64,000 bases of DNA from Vogesella indigofera. GTDB lineage: Bacteria; Pseudomonadota; Gammaproteobacteria; Burkholderiales; Chromobacteriaceae. Where the stretch lies: NCBI RefSeq assembly GCF_028548395.1, contig NZ_JAQQLA010000005.1, forward strand, positions 1 to 64,000. The letters run 5' to 3'. The notes under the pieces were generated by a model. The model was given only the letters and a program-made list of their open reading frames with translations. It was not told where the DNA came from and searched no databases. Both the position numbers and the translations under genes were made by a program. Numbering within the stretch: position 1 is the stretch's first letter; each line of letters starts with the position of its first letter. This document shows, piece by piece, positions 26,147 through 35,665 of the stretch.

Positions 26147-28432
26147 ATGAACAAACGCTTTCTTGTGGCGGCGCTTGCTGCCACGTTCCTGTCGCCGGCC
26201 TGGGCTGCCGACAGTTTTGTGATCAAGGATATTCGCGTTGAAGGCCTGCAGCGTACCGAGCCCGGTACCGTGTTCAGCTACCTTCCGCTCAAGGTGGGGG
26301 ATACCTTCACCCAGCAGCAAGCCGCCGATGCCATCAAGGCGCTGTTCGCCACCGGTTTCTTTAACGACGTGCGCATCGAGACCGAGGGCGACGTGCTGAT
26401 CCTGGCGGTCAGCGAGCGCCCGGTGATCGCGCAGTTGCAGATCAACGGTTCAAAGGAATTCAGCAAGGACCAGCTGGTCAAGGCATTGAAAGACAACGGT
26501 CTTGCCGAGTCGCGCATCTTTGATCAGGGTTTGCTGGACCAGGCGGTGCAGGAACTGAAACGCCAATATTTCAGCAAGGGCAAGTACTCGGTCGAAATCC
26601 AGCCGCAACTGACGCGACTGGAGCGTAACCGTGTGGCGGTGACGCTGGACATCGTGGAAGGCATTACCGCCAAGATCCGCGACATTCGCATCGTCGGTGC
26701 CAAGGCGTTCGAGCAGGACGAGCTGCTGGAAGAAATGGCGCTGACCCCGTCGGGCTGGCTGTCGTGGCTGTCTCGTTCCGACCAGTATTCGCGTCAGCAG
26801 TTGTCTGCCGATCTGGAGAAGCTGCGAGCCTTCTACCAGAATCAGGGCTACGTCGAGTTCAATATCGAATCGACGCAGGTGGCGATCAGTGCCGACAAGA
26901 AGGACATGTTCGTTACCGTCAACATCCGCGAGGGCGAACAGTTCCGCATTGCTGATGTCCGTCTCGGCGGCGATTTGAAGCTGCCAGAAGCGGAGCTGCG
27001 CAAGCTGCTGCTGGTGAAACAGGGTGACCTATTCAACCGCGAGCAGGTCAACGAAACCGTGACCGCGCTGTCCGACCGGCTGGGTGCGGAAGGCTACGCC
27101 TTCGCCAACGTCAACGTCGCCCCGGAAGTGGACGCCAAGACGAAGCAGGTGACGCTGACCTTCTTCGTCGACCCAGGTCGTCTCACCTCGGTACGTCGTG
27201 TCAGCATCGCCGGCAACACCCGTACCCGTGACGAAGTGATCCGGCGCGAGTTGCGTCAGCTGGAAAGCGCGCAATACAACGGCGAGGGCGTCAAGCGCAG
27301 CAAGGAACGTCTGGAGCTGCTCGGCTACTTCGAAAGCGTCAACATTGAAACCCCGCCGGTGGTTGACACTCCGGACCAGGTGGACATGAACGTGACGGTG
27401 AAGGAACGCCCGACCGGTTCCATTCAGGCCGGTATCGGTTTTGCCCAAGGCGACGGCCTGCAACTGAGCGCCTCGGTGTCGCAGGCCAATGTGCTGGGTT
27501 CCGGCAAGTCGCTGTCGGTCAGCTTTGCCAACGGCAAGACCAGCAAGAACGCGTCGATCTCGTTTACCGATCCGTACTACACCGTCGATGGTGTCAGTCT
27601 TGGCTATGACCTGTACAGCCGCAGCTACAACCCGCAAAAGGCGGACCGCGCCCAGTACAGCACCAAGACCACCGGTCTGGCCGCCCGCTTCGGGGTGCCG
27701 ATTACCGAGTACGATCGCATCAGCTTCAGCTTCGGAGCTGAAAATACCACCATCAAGCTGTATGAAGACAGTCCAGAGCGCTACGAGGACTTCGTTGCCC
27801 AGTACGGTGCCAGCAACATGACCGTGCTGGCCTCCGCCGGCTGGTCGCGCGATACCCGTGATAGCGCCTTGTGGCCGACGCGCGGTGCCAGCATGAGCGT
27901 GTCTGCCGATGCAGGTCTGCCGGGTGGCGACATCCAGTATTATCGTCTGTCGCACAACCAGACCTGGTTCTGGCCGCTATCGAAGAACTACACGCTGGCG
28001 CTGGGCGGCGAAATCGGTATGGCCAACGGCTATGGCCGGACCAGCCGCTTGCCGTTCTTCCAGAACTACTACATAGGTGGTATCGGTTCGGTGCGCGGCT
28101 ACGACAACGGCAGCCTCGGTCCGCTGGACAGCAATGGCGATGCCCTGGGCGGTACCCGCAAGCTGTCGTTCTCGGCAGAACTGCTGTTCCCGTTCCCCGG
28201 CATGAAGGATAATCGCAGCCTGCGCAGCAGCGTGTTCTTTGATGGCGGTACGCTGTGGGATGACAAGGACAAGTCGGTGACGGCATCGAGCGGCGCGCGC
28301 TACTCGACCGGCTTGGCACTGTCGTGGTTGTCGCCGGTGGGGCCGATGAAGTTCAGCTACGCGTTCCCGATTGGCAGCAAAGAAACCGACAAGTTGCAGC
28401 GCTTCCAGTTTACATTGGGGCAGGTTTTCTAA
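26147..28432 (+). CDS. bamA: Outer membrane protein assembly factor BamA
   Basis: The 761-residue Omp85 protein inserts beta-barrel proteins into the outer membrane. A signal peptide MNKRFLVAALAATFLSPAWA is followed by five POTRA domains (about 21-420), then the 16-stranded barrel, with the conserved loop-6 motif VRGY in GGIGSVRGYDNG and the terminal aromatic F. ATG 26147 starts the signal peptide; the in-frame ATG 26105 is inside rseP. Skp follows nine bases after the stop. Confidence 0.97.
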   Translation: MNKRFLVAALAATFLSPAWAADSFVIKDIRVEGLQRTEPGTVFSYLPLKVGDTFTQQQAADAIKALFATGFFNDVRIETEGDVLILAVSERPVIAQLQINGSKEFSKDQLVKALKDNGLAESRIFDQGLLDQAVQELKRQYFSKGKYSVEIQPQLTRLERNRVAVTLDIVEGITAKIRDIRIVGAKAFEQDELLEEMALTPSGWLSWLSRSDQYSRQQLSADLEKLRAFYQNQGYVEFNIESTQVAISADKKDMFVTVNIREGEQFRIADVRLGGDLKLPEAELRKLLLVKQGDLFNREQVNETVTALSDRLGAEGYAFANVNVAPEVDAKTKQVTLTFFVDPGRLTSVRRVSIAGNTRTRDEVIRRELRQLESAQYNGEGVKRSKERLELLGYFESVNIETPPVVDTPDQVDMNVTVKERPTGSIQAGIGFAQGDGLQLSASVSQANVLGSGKSLSVSFANGKTSKNASISFTDPYYTVDGVSLGYDLYSRSYNPQKADRAQYSTKTTGLAARFGVPITEYDRISFSFGAENTTIKLYEDSPERYEDFVAQYGASNMTVLASAGWSRDTRDSALWPTRGASMSVSADAGLPGGDIQYYRLSHNQTWFWPLSKNYTLALGGEIGMANGYGRTSRLPFFQNYYIGGIGSVRGYDNGSLGPLDSNGDALGGTRKLSFSAELLFPFPGMKDNRSLRSSVFFDGGTLWDDKDKSVTASSGARYSTGLALSWLSPVGPMKFSYAFPIGSKETDKLQRFQFTLGQVF

Positions 28433-28441
28433 GGATTCAGG

Positions 28442-28936
28442 GTGGCAAGAATGATGCTGAAAGCAGTGCTTTGCAGTGTTGGGCTGGTGCTGGCGATGCC
28501 GGCGTCTGCGGCCGACTTCAAGATGGGCTACGTCAATACCGAACGCGTTTATCGCGAGGCGGCACCGGCGGTCAATGCCCAGAAAAAATTGGAAAAGGAG
28601 TTCGCGGTACGCGAGGCGGATCTGAAGCGCCTGGCGGCCAAGGGCAAGGAGCTGGAAGCCGGCATCGCCCGCAACAAGGTGCCGGAAGCCGAGCGCAAGG
28701 CGATGGAGCGTGATCTGGCCGCCACCGAGCGCGAGTATGCCGCCAAGATGCGCGACTTCCGCGACGATCTGAACCAGCGCCGCAACGAGGAGTTCGCGTC
28801 GGTGCAGGAGCGTGCCAATCGCATTATCAAAACCATCGCCGATCGCGAGCAGTACGACGTGATCCTGCAGGACGTGGTGTACGTCAACCCCAGGCACGAC
28901 ATTACCGGCAAGGTCCTGAAAGAGCTGGAAAAGTAA
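28442..28936 (+). CDS. skp: Periplasmic chaperone Skp/OmpH
   Basis: The 164-residue protein has a signal peptide ending PASA and a mature part beginning ADFKMGYVNTERVYREA, then a long coiled coil (about residues 40-125) rich in Ala, Lys, Glu and Arg, the tentacles that hold unfolded outer-membrane proteins. The start may be GTG 28442 (AAGGA six bases upstream) or ATG 28451/28454; the signal peptide works with any. It lies between bamA and lpxD as usual. Confidence 0.93.
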   Translation: MARMMLKAVLCSVGLVLAMPASAADFKMGYVNTERVYREAAPAVNAQKKLEKEFAVREADLKRLAAKGKELEAGIARNKVPEAERKAMERDLAATEREYAAKMRDFRDDLNQRRNEEFASVQERANRIIKTIADREQYDVILQDVVYVNPRHDITGKVLKELEK

Positions 28937-28961
28937 GCCGGCACCGTCCGCCTTGTTACCT

Positions 28962-28989
28962 GAAGCCGACTCCTGTCGGCTTCGTTTTT
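28962..28989 (+). terminator. Terminator between skp and lpxD
   Basis: GAAGCCGAC and GTCGGCTTC (loop TCCT) are followed by GTTTTT. The T tract ends two bases before the candidate lpxD ATG, so it probably attenuates rather than blocks transcription. Confidence 0.85.
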
Positions 28990-28990
28990 G

Positions 28991-30034
28991 ATGCATACCA
29001 TGAAACTATCAGCAATTGTGGCCGCCCTGGGCGGCGAGCTGCGTGGCGACGATCGCGACATCCTGCGCCTGGCGCCGATGGACGAGGCCGGGGCGAGTGA
29101 CATCACCTTCCTGGCCAATCCCAAGTACCGCAGCCAGCTTGCGGCCACCTCGGCGGCAGCGGTGATCGTGAAGCCGGCGCTGGCGGAAGAGGCGGCCAAG
29201 GTTGGCCGCAGCCTGATCCTGGCGGCGGATCCGTACCTGTATTTTGCCAGGGTGGCGCGGCTGTTCAGCCCGTTGCCGCTGGCGCGTGGCGGCGTGCACC
29301 CGCGCGCGGTGGTGGCCGAGGGCTGCCACATCGCCGCCAGCAGCGAGGTGCGCGAGCTGGTCAGCATCGGTCGCAACGTGACCATCGGCGAGCGCTGCAT
29401 CCTGCATCCCGGCGTGGTGATCGGCGACGATGTCTGCCTCGGCGACGAAGTGGTGCTCTATCCCAATGTGGTCGTCTATCACGGCTGCCGCCTGGGTTCG
29501 CGGGTGATGGTGCACGCCGGGGCGGTAATCGGTGCCGACGGTTTCGGCCTAGCCTGGAACAGCGACCGCTGGTTCAAGATTCCGCAAACCGGTGTGGTGG
29601 TAATCGCCGACGATGTCGAAATCGGTGCCAATACCACCATCGACCGTGGCGCGCTGTCCGATACCGTGATCGGCGAGGGCGCCAAGCTCGACAACCAGAT
29701 CCAGATCGCGCACAACGTGACGGTCGGCCCCCACACCGCGATGGCCGGTTGCGCCGCGGTGGCCGGCAGCACCCGCATCGGCGCGCGCTGCACCATCGGC
29801 GGTGCCGCGCGCATCATCGGCCATCTGGAGATCGCCGACGGCACCCATGTCGGCGCCGGTACCCTGATTTCCAAATCCATCCGCAAGGCGGATGCCTACA
29901 CCGCGGTCTACCCGATGGCGACGCACAAGGAGTGGCTGGCCAACGCCGCCCATGTCCGCCATCTGGACGGCCTGGTGACCCGTGTCAAACAACTTGAAAA
30001 AGCGCTGAGCACAGCGCAACAGAACAAGGACTGA
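28991..30034 (+). CDS. lpxD: UDP-3-O-(3-hydroxyacyl)glucosamine N-acyltransferase
   Basis: The 347-residue enzyme adds the second 3-hydroxyacyl chain in lipid A synthesis. An N-terminal uridine-binding domain ([18 protein letters not shown] onwards) precedes a left-handed beta-helix of hexapeptide repeats (about residues 105-300) with the catalytic-type histidine in [12 protein letters not shown]. Start choice is uncertain: ATG 28991 or ATG 29000 (MKLS), both without a good ribosome site because a terminator ends two bases before. FabZ starts six bases after the stop. Confidence 0.95.
   Translation: MHTMKLSAIVAALGGELRGDDRDILRLAPMDEAGASDITFLANPKYRSQLAATSAAAVIVKPALAEEAAKVGRSLILAADPYLYFARVARLFSPLPLARGGVHPRAVVAEGCHIAASSEVRELVSIGRNVTIGERCILHPGVVIGDDVCLGDEVVLYPNVVVYHGCRLGSRVMVHAGAVIGADGFGLAWNSDRWFKIPQTGVVVIADDVEIGANTTIDRGALSDTVIGEGAKLDNQIQIAHNVTVGPHTAMAGCAAVAGSTRIGARCTIGGAARIIGHLEIADGTHVGAGTLISKSIRKADAYTAVYPMATHKEWLANAAHVRHLDGLVTRVKQLEKALSTAQQNKD
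29197..29210 (+). repeat. DUS-like repeat inside lpxD
   Basis: CAAGGTTGGCCGCA encodes KVGRS. Confidence 0.75.
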
Positions 30035-30039
30035 ACAGA

Positions 30040-30510
30040 ATGACTGAAGCCGTATCTGCCGAAAACTGCGCCGTATCGATCGATGTACGCGAGATCATGC
30101 GTTACCTGCCGCACCGTTACCCGTTCCTGCTGGTAGACCGCGTCACCGAGTTCGAGGCCAACAAGCGCATCAAGGCGTTGAAGAACGTCACCATCAACGA
30201 GCCGTTCTTCATGGGCCACTTCGAGCAGTATCCGGTGATGCCGGGCGTGCTGATCATCGAGGCGCTGGCGCAGGCCGCCGGCATCCTGTCGATCCGCAGC
30301 GTTGGCGAGCGTCCGGAAAACGAACTGTACTTCTTCGTCGGCATCGATAGCGCGCGCTTCAAGCGCCAGGTGGTGCCGGGCGACCAGCTGGTGCTGGAAG
30401 TGGAACAGCTGTCGATGAAGCGCGGCATTGCCAAATACAACGCCCGCGCCCTGGTCGACGGCCAGGTAGCGTGCGAGGCGCAGATCATGTGCGCAAAACG
30501 CGAGGTGTAA
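30040..30510 (+). CDS. fabZ: 3-hydroxyacyl-[ACP] dehydratase FabZ
   Basis: The 156-residue hotdog-fold enzyme dehydrates 3-hydroxyacyl-ACP in fatty-acid elongation. Catalytic His is in [13 protein letters not shown] (about residue 27) and Glu in [26 protein letters not shown] 30040 begins shortly after lpxD, and lpxA starts two bases after the stop. Placement between lpxD and lpxA balances use of 3-hydroxyacyl-ACP between lipid A and phospholipid. Confidence 0.97.
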   Translation: MTEAVSAENCAVSIDVREIMRYLPHRYPFLLVDRVTEFEANKRIKALKNVTINEPFFMGHFEQYPVMPGVLIIEALAQAAGILSIRSVGERPENELYFFVGIDSARFKRQVVPGDQLVLEVEQLSMKRGIAKYNARALVDGQVACEAQIMCAKREV

Positions 30511-30512
30511 GC

Positions 30513-31289
30513 ATGGCCATTCATCCGACTGCCATCATCGCTGACGGGGCGCAGATCGCCCCCGACGTCGAAATCGGCGCATACAGCATCATCGGCGCCA
30601 ATGTCAGCATCGACAGCGGCACCTGGGTCGGCCCGCACGTGGTGATCGAAGGCCATACCCGCATCGGCAAGAACAACCGCATTTTCCAGTTCTGCTCGCT
30701 GGGCGCGATGCCGCAGGACAAGAAGTACGCGGGTGAGCCGACACGGCTGGAAATCGGCGACAACAACACCATCCGCGAATTCTGCACCTTCAACATTGGC
30801 ACCGCGCAGGATGGCGGTGTGACCCGCATCGGCAACGACAACTGGATCATGGCCTATGTCCATCTGGCGCACGACTGCCAGGTCGGTAATCACACCATCT
30901 TCGCCAACAACGCGACGCTGGCCGGCCACGTGCACATCGGCGACTGGGTGATCCTGGGCGGCTTCACCAGCGTGCACCAGTTCTGCCATATCGGCGCCCA
31001 CGCCATGACCGCGTTCTCCAGCGCGGTGGCGCAGGACGTGCCGCCGTACGTGATGGCGCACGGCAACCGTGCGGTGCCGTCCGGAATCAATGCCGAGGGC
31101 CTCAAGCGTCGCGGCTTTACTGCCGAGCAGATCCGCAACATCCGCAACGCCTACAAGTCGCTGTATCGCAAGGGCCTGTCGTTTGACGAGGCCAAGGCCG
31201 AGATCACGGCGCAGGCGGCGGAAGGCCGGGACGAGCTGGCGCTGTTCGTGCAATTCTTTGACACCGCGGGCCGGGGCATCATCCGTTAA
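30513..31289 (+). CDS. lpxA: UDP-N-acetylglucosamine acyltransferase
   Basis: The 258-residue left-handed beta-helix enzyme carries out the first step of lipid A synthesis. It has the start [22 protein letters not shown], hexapeptide repeats over residues 1-190 with the catalytic His in [14 protein letters not shown], and an alpha-helical tail with [15 protein letters not shown] 30513 is two bases after fabZ; the longer frame from 30471 would overlap fabZ. Confidence 0.97.
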   Translation: MAIHPTAIIADGAQIAPDVEIGAYSIIGANVSIDSGTWVGPHVVIEGHTRIGKNNRIFQFCSLGAMPQDKKYAGEPTRLEIGDNNTIREFCTFNIGTAQDGGVTRIGNDNWIMAYVHLAHDCQVGNHTIFANNATLAGHVHIGDWVILGGFTSVHQFCHIGAHAMTAFSSAVAQDVPPYVMAHGNRAVPSGINAEGLKRRGFTAEQIRNIRNAYKSLYRKGLSFDEAKAEITAQAAEGRDELALFVQFFDTAGRGIIR

Positions 31290-31291
31290 CC

Positions 31292-32461
31292 ATGACTGAA
31301 AAGCTGTTTGCCCGTCCGGCCCGGCTCAAGGTCGCCATGGTGGCCGGCGAAGCCTCCGGCGACCTGCTCGGCGCCCACCTGATGGATGCGCTGAAAGCGG
31401 CGCATCCCGATATCGCTTTCGCCGGCATCGGCGGGCCGCGCATGCTGGCGCGCGGCTTTGTCAGCCAGGTGCCGCAGGAGCGGCTGGCGGTGCGCGGCTA
31501 TGTCGAGGTGCTGAAGTGCCTGCTGCCGCTGCTGCGCATCCGTCGCCGCCTGCGCGACACGCTGCTGGCGGAAAAACCGGACGTGTTCATCGGCATCGAC
31601 GCACCGGACTTCAACCTGCAGCTGGAAAAATGGCTGAAGCAGGCCGGCATTCCCACCGCGCACTACGTCAGCCCGTCGGTGTGGGCGTGGCGTCCGGAGC
31701 GGGTGGTGAAGATCGGCGAATCGGCGGATCAGGTGCTGTGTCTGTTCCCGATGGAAAAGCCGCTGTACGACGCTGCCGGCGTCAACGCCACCTTTGTCGG
31801 CCATCCGCTGGCCGGCGAAATCGCGATGCAGCCGGACCGTGAGGCAATGCGCGACCAGCTCGGCCTGCCGCGCGACGTGCCGGTGTTTGCCTTGCTGCCG
31901 GGCAGCCGCAAGAGCGAGCTGGATTACATGGGCGGGCTGTACATCGAGACCGCGCGCCTGCTGTTGCAGCAATTCCCCGATGCGCAATTCCTGGTGCCGC
32001 TGGCGACGCGGCCAACCCTGGACCAGTTCGACCGACTGCTGTCCGAGCACAAGGCGTGGGACCTGCCGATCCGCAAGCTGATCGGCCACGCGCAGATGGC
32101 GATGATCGCCGCCGACGTGGTACTGGTCACCAGCGGCACCGCGACGCTGGAAGTGGCGCTGACCAAGCGCCCGATGGTGATCAGCTACAAGCTGTCGTGG
32201 CTGACCTACCAGCTGGTCAAGCGCAAGCTGAAGCTGCCCTATGTCGGGCTGCCCAATATCCTTGCCAAGCGCTTCGTGGTGCCGGAGCTGCTGCAGCACG
32301 AGGCGACGCCGGCCAAGCTGGCCGCGGCGGTGGCCAACCTATATCAGAATACCGAGGCGCGCGACGAGGTGGTCAGCACCTTCACCGAGCTGCACCGCTC
32401 GCTGCAGCAGGACTCGGCACGCCTGGCGGCGCAGGCCATCCTCAAGTTGGCCGCATGCTGA
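31292..32461 (+). CDS. lpxB: Lipid A disaccharide synthase
   Basis: The 389-residue GT19 glycosyltransferase joins UDP-diacylglucosamine and lipid X. It shows [66 protein letters not shown] and the C-terminal [12 protein letters not shown]. It begins two bases after lpxA, and its last codons overlap the rnhB start, so the four lipid genes and rnhB form one operon. Confidence 0.97.
   Translation: MTEKLFARPARLKVAMVAGEASGDLLGAHLMDALKAAHPDIAFAGIGGPRMLARGFVSQVPQERLAVRGYVEVLKCLLPLLRIRRRLRDTLLAEKPDVFIGIDAPDFNLQLEKWLKQAGIPTAHYVSPSVWAWRPERVVKIGESADQVLCLFPMEKPLYDAAGVNATFVGHPLAGEIAMQPDREAMRDQLGLPRDVPVFALLPGSRKSELDYMGGLYIETARLLLQQFPDAQFLVPLATRPTLDQFDRLLSEHKAWDLPIRKLIGHAQMAMIAADVVLVTSGTATLEVALTKRPMVISYKLSWLTYQLVKRKLKLPYVGLPNILAKRFVVPELLQHEATPAKLAAAVANLYQNTEARDEVVSTFTELHRSLQQDSARLAAQAILKLAAC
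32443..32455 (+). repeat. DUS-like repeat at the lpxB-rnhB junction
   Basis: CAAGTTGGCCGCA has an exact 10-base core, and its final A is the first base of the rnhB start codon. Confidence 0.6.
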
Positions 32462-33039
32462 TCTGCGGCGTGGACGAGGCCGGGCGCGGGCCGCTGATCG
32501 GTTCGGTGTTCACCGCCGCGGTGATCCTCGACCCGGCGCGGCCGATCGCCGGCCTCGCCGACTCCAAGAAGCTGAGCGAAGCCCGGCGCGAGGCGCTGGC
32601 GCTGGAAATCAAGGACAAGGCGCTGGCCTGGTGTATCGCCTTTGCCTCGGCCGCCGAGATCGATCAGCTGAACATCTTCCAGGCCACCATGCTGGCGATG
32701 GTGCGCGCCGTCGACGGCCTGGCGATCATGCCGGGCAAGGTGCTGATCGACGGCAACAAGATTCCGAAGACGCTGACGCTGCCGGCGGAAGCCATCGTCA
32801 AGGGCGACGCCAAGGTGCAGGAAATCTCCGCCGCCTCGATCCTGGCCAAGACCGCGCGCGATGCGGAGATGATCGCGCTCGACCGCCTGCATCCGCAGTA
32901 CGGCTTTGCCCGCCACAAGGGCTATCCCACCGCGGAACACCTGACCGCACTGCAGCAGGCCGGGGTGCTGGCCGAGCACCGCCGCAGCTTCGCCCCGGTG
33001 CGCGAGGCGCTGGGGCTGGCACAGGGCAGCCTGTTTTAA
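32455..33039 (+). CDS. rnhB: Ribonuclease HII
   Basis: The 194-residue enzyme cleaves RNA in RNA-DNA hybrids and single ribonucleotides in DNA. Acidic residues appear in [16 protein letters not shown] (Asp and Glu), LIDGNKIP and [22 protein letters not shown] 32455 overlaps the lpxB stop by seven bases, and the protein begins directly at the motif, as usual. Next gene begins ten bases after. Confidence 0.96.
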   Translation: MLICGVDEAGRGPLIGSVFTAAVILDPARPIAGLADSKKLSEARREALALEIKDKALAWCIAFASAAEIDQLNIFQATMLAMVRAVDGLAIMPGKVLIDGNKIPKTLTLPAEAIVKGDAKVQEISAASILAKTARDAEMIALDRLHPQYGFARHKGYPTAEHLTALQQAGVLAEHRRSFAPVREALGLAQGSLF

Positions 33040-33049
33040 GGTTGGCAGC

Positions 33050-33535
33050 ATGCGCAAGACCAGTTTCCCTCCCGTCGTTGATGCCGACACCCGCCTGCTG
33101 ATCCTCGGCTCGCTGCCGGGCGACGCTTCGCTGGCGGCGGCGCAGTACTACGCGCACCCGCGCAACCAGTTTTGGCGGTTGCTGTCGGCGATCGGCGCGG
33201 TGGAGCTGAGCGCGCTGGCCTACCCGCAGCGGCTGGCGGCGCTGCAGGCGCTGGGCGTCGGCTTGTGGGACGTGGTGGCCTCGGCGCAGCGCCGTGGCAG
33301 CCTCGACAGTGACATCCGCGAGGTGGCGTTCAACCCGTTGTCTGAGCTGCTGGCGACGCTGCCGGCGCTGCAGGCAGTGGCCTTCAACGGCAAGACCGCC
33401 GCCAAGGCGGCGCCGACCCTGGCTGCCAGCGGCCTCGACATCCTGCTGCTGCCGTCGTCCAGTCCGGCGCTGACCACGCCGTTCGAGAGAAAACTTGCCG
33501 AGTGGCAAGTGCTTGGCCGATATATCCTTCAATAA
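33050..33535 (+). CDS. DNA-deoxyinosine glycosylase (UDG family 6)
   Basis: The 161-residue protein resembles hypoxanthine-DNA glycosylases of the uracil-DNA glycosylase superfamily. The active-site loop LILGSLPGDASLAAAQYYAHPRNQFWRLL (about residues 16-44, in two pieces LILGSLPGD and YYAHPRNQFW) carries the family Asn, and the DNA-intercalation motif reads LPSSSPAL near residue 140. It removes hypoxanthine, the product of adenine deamination. ATG 33050 is ten bases after rnhB, suggesting co-transcription of two DNA-repair genes. Confidence 0.88.
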   Translation: MRKTSFPPVVDADTRLLILGSLPGDASLAAAQYYAHPRNQFWRLLSAIGAVELSALAYPQRLAALQALGVGLWDVVASAQRRGSLDSDIREVAFNPLSELLATLPALQAVAFNGKTAAKAAPTLAASGLDILLLPSSSPALTTPFERKLAEWQVLGRYILQ

Positions 33536-33576
33536 GCAGCCCGCTGCCGTGCGCGCGGCGGGTCGGGAGGAAGGCC

Positions 33577-33789
33577 ATGAACCATTACTGCATCTGGTTT
33601 GTCAGTCCCGATGATGCCGCCACCCGCCGTGCCGAGGTGACGCTGGACGGCACCATCCACAGCCATCGCGTGCTGGAGGAGATCGAGGCGCGCATCGCGC
33701 GCGACTGCGGCCTCAGCACCATCCTTATCACCCACTGGCAGCGCTTCGAGGCGCCGCCGGCGACGCTGCCGCTGGGGCGCGCCGCCTGA
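33577..33789 (+). CDS. Hypothetical 70-residue protein
   Basis: ATG 33577 has an excellent GGGAGGAAGG ribosome site. The product MNHYCIWFVSPDDAATRRAE and onwards is acidic-basic mixed, compact and predicted soluble, with an alternating strand-helix-strand pattern (CIWFVSP, VLEEIEARIARDCG, STILITHW). I do not recognise it. A reading frame on the opposite strand is longer but lacks support. It lies between the glycosylase gene and moeA. Confidence 0.65.
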   Translation: MNHYCIWFVSPDDAATRRAEVTLDGTIHSHRVLEEIEARIARDCGLSTILITHWQRFEAPPATLPLGRAA

Positions 33790-33863
33790 TCCGCCAAGCG
33801 GCGGATGTCCGCCTCGCCGCGTCTGTGAGAAGATGCGGCTTTCTCTTGCTCCGGTTTCCCATC

Positions 33864-35051
33864 ATGCAAACAGTTGACCAAACCCGTGACTGGCTGCTTT
33901 CGCGTGCCCGTGTCGTCGATGCCATCGAGCAGGTTCCGCTGCTGGATGCCGCCGGCCGCGTGCTGGCGCGCGAGCTTGTCTCGACGCTGGACGTGCCACC
34001 CCATGACAACAGTGCGATGGACGGCTACGCCGTGCGCGCCGCCGATGCGGCCAACGTTTTGCCGGTCAGCCAGCGCATTCCGGCCGGTACGCTGCCGCAG
34101 GCACTGGCCGCCGCCAGCGCGGCGCGCATCTTTACCGGTGCGGTGATCCCGCCGCAGGCCGACGCGGTGGTGATGCAGGAACAGGCCGAGCTGCAGGCTG
34201 ATGGCAGCGTGCGCTTCACCGCGCCGGTAACGGCCGGGCAGAACATCCGCCGTCGCGGTGAGGACATCGCCGTCGGCCAAGTGGTGCTGGCCTGCGGCCA
34301 ACGTTTGCGCGATGCCGACCTCGGCGTCGCCGCCGCCATCGGCCAGCCGCAGCTGGCAGTATTTCGCCGCCTGAAGGTGGCGGTGTTCTTCACCGGCGAC
34401 GAGTTGGTGGAGCCGGGTGAGGCGGCACCGGCCGGCAAGATCTACAACTCCAACCGCTACTGGCTGGTGCCGGCGCTGCGCCAGCTCGGCTGCGAGGTGA
34501 TCGATCTGGGCATCATCGCCGACCAGCTGGATGCCACCCGCGCCGCGCTGCGCGATGCCGCCGCGCGTGCCGACGTGGTGATGACCTGCGGCGGGGTGTC
34601 GGTGGGGGAGGAGGACCACGTCAAGGCGGCGGTGGAGGCCGAGGGCGAGCTGCAGCTGTGGAAGATCGCGATCAAGCCGGGCAAGCCGCTGGCCAGCGGC
34701 CGCATCGGCGACGCCGACTTCATCGGCCTGCCCGGCAACCCGGTGTCCGGTTATGTCACCTTTGCGGTGCTGGTGCGCGATTTCCTGCGCGCGCGCATGG
34801 GCGAAACGGTACAAGGTTGGCCGCAACCGCGCCGGCTGCCGGCCGCCTTCGACTGGCTCAAGCCGGACCAGAAGCGCGAGGAATTCCTGCGCGTGCGCAT
34901 CGTGACGCAGGACGGCGTCCAGCAGCTGCAGCGCTTCGCCAACCAGGGCTCCGGGGTGCTGACCTCCTGCGCCTGGGCCGACGGCCTGGTGCGCCTGCAG
35001 CCGGGGCAGAGCGTGCAGCCGGGCGACCTGCTGCCGGTATATCCGCTGTGA
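33864..35051 (+). CDS. moeA: Molybdopterin molybdenumtransferase
   Basis: The 395-residue enzyme inserts molybdate into adenylyl-molybdopterin. It shows PPHDNSAMDGYAVRAAD (about residues 40-56), RIFTGAVIPPQADAVVMQE, RRRGEDI, FFTGDELVEPG, NSNRYWLVPAL, MTCGGVSVGEEDHVK and GLPGNPVSGYVTF. ATG 33864 is preferred over the upstream in-frame start. Three DUS-like repeats lie inside the gene. Its TGA stop overlaps the GTG start of the ferredoxin, so the two are translationally coupled. Confidence 0.95.
   Translation: MQTVDQTRDWLLSRARVVDAIEQVPLLDAAGRVLARELVSTLDVPPHDNSAMDGYAVRAADAANVLPVSQRIPAGTLPQALAAASAARIFTGAVIPPQADAVVMQEQAELQADGSVRFTAPVTAGQNIRRRGEDIAVGQVVLACGQRLRDADLGVAAAIGQPQLAVFRRLKVAVFFTGDELVEPGEAAPAGKIYNSNRYWLVPALRQLGCEVIDLGIIADQLDATRAALRDAAARADVVMTCGGVSVGEEDHVKAAVEAEGELQLWKIAIKPGKPLASGRIGDADFIGLPGNPVSGYVTFAVLVRDFLRARMGETVQGWPQPRRLPAAFDWLKPDQKREEFLRVRIVTQDGVQQLQRFANQGSGVLTSCAWADGLVRLQPGQSVQPGDLLPVYPL
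34046..34058 (-). repeat. DUS-like repeat inside moeA (1)
   Basis: TGCGGCCAACGTT encodes DAANV. Confidence 0.65.
34293..34305 (-). repeat. DUS-like repeat inside moeA (2)
   Basis: TGCGGCCAACGTT is read in another frame here, as ACGQRL. Confidence 0.65.
34812..34826 (+). repeat. DUS-like repeat inside moeA (3)
   Basis: CAAGGTTGGCCGCAA, a full copy, is read as QGWPQ. Confidence 0.8.
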
Positions 35052-35392
35052 CCACACTGCAATTCCTGCGCGACGGACAGCCGCTGGCCGAGGTCGACGC
35101 CTGTGCCGGCGACCTGCTGATCGACGTCGCGCGCTTTCACGAGGTGCCGCTGCACTGGCGCTGCGGGCAGGGCACCTGTGGCACCTGCGCGGTGCACATC
35201 GCGCACGCCGGTCAGCCGGCCACGGTCAAGGTTGGCCGCAAGGAGCGCAACGTGCTGCTGCGCGCCGGCTTGATCGACGCCGCACAGGCGGCGGCCGACA
35301 CCTGGCCGGACACGCCGCAGACGGTGCGGCTGGCCTGTCATCTGCTGGTCACCGATGCGCCGTGGCAGATTACGTTGCCGCAAGATAGTTAA
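35048..35392 (+). CDS. [2Fe-2S] ferredoxin
   Basis: The 114-residue plant-type ferredoxin has cluster ligands Cys39, Cys44, Cys47 (RCGQGTCGTCAVH) and Cys97 (RLACHLL). It starts at GTG 35048, sharing GTGA with the moeA stop. An electron-carrier role is certain from the fold. The partner is unknown; coupling to moeA hints at a molybdoenzyme or at cofactor synthesis. A DUS-like repeat encodes KVGRK between ligands 3 and 4, in a surface loop. Confidence 0.92.
   Translation: MTTLQFLRDGQPLAEVDACAGDLLIDVARFHEVPLHWRCGQGTCGTCAVHIAHAGQPATVKVGRKERNVLLRAGLIDAAQAAADTWPDTPQTVRLACHLLVTDAPWQITLPQDS
35227..35241 (+). repeat. DUS-like repeat inside the ferredoxin gene
   Basis: CAAGGTTGGCCGCAA, a full copy, encodes KVGRK. 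Confidence 0.8.
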
Positions 35393-35406
35393 GCCGCTGC
35401 CGCCAA

Positions 35407-35434
35407 AGCCGCGTACAATGCGCGGCTGTTTTTT
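35407..35434 (+). terminator. Terminator after the ferredoxin gene
   Basis: AGCCGCG and CGCGGCT flank TACAATG and are followed by six T. The loop also contains TACAAT, which could serve as a -10 box for the next gene. Confidence 0.75.
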
Positions 35435-35461
35435 ATGTTGACGATTCAAGAGGATACGGCG

Positions 35462-35665
35462 ATGGCCAAGAAGAAAGACCACGATCTGGACGACGAAACC
35501 CTGGCACTGCTGGCCTGGTGCGAAGAAGTCGAAGGCTTCCTGGTCGCCGGTGGTGCTACCCTGGCGCAGGCGCAGGAACACATCGAAGAGCAGGCCGAGT
35601 GGTTTACCGACCAGTTCTACGACGGCCTGAGCCCGGAAGAAGCCGCCAAGGCCGCACTGGCATGA
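35462..35665 (+). CDS. Hypothetical acidic 67-residue protein
   Basis: ATG 35462 begins MAKKKDHDLDDETLALLAW. The rest is strongly acidic and helical (EEVEGFLVAGGATLAQAQEHIEEQAEWF), with a C-terminal DGLSPEEAAKAALA helix. The family is not recognised, but the ATGA overlap with the downstream exonuclease gene shows that it is a translated gene. It could be a small partner or regulator of that nuclease. Confidence 0.75.
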   Translation: MAKKKDHDLDDETLALLAWCEEVEGFLVAGGATLAQAQEHIEEQAEWFTDQFYDGLSPEEAAKAALA

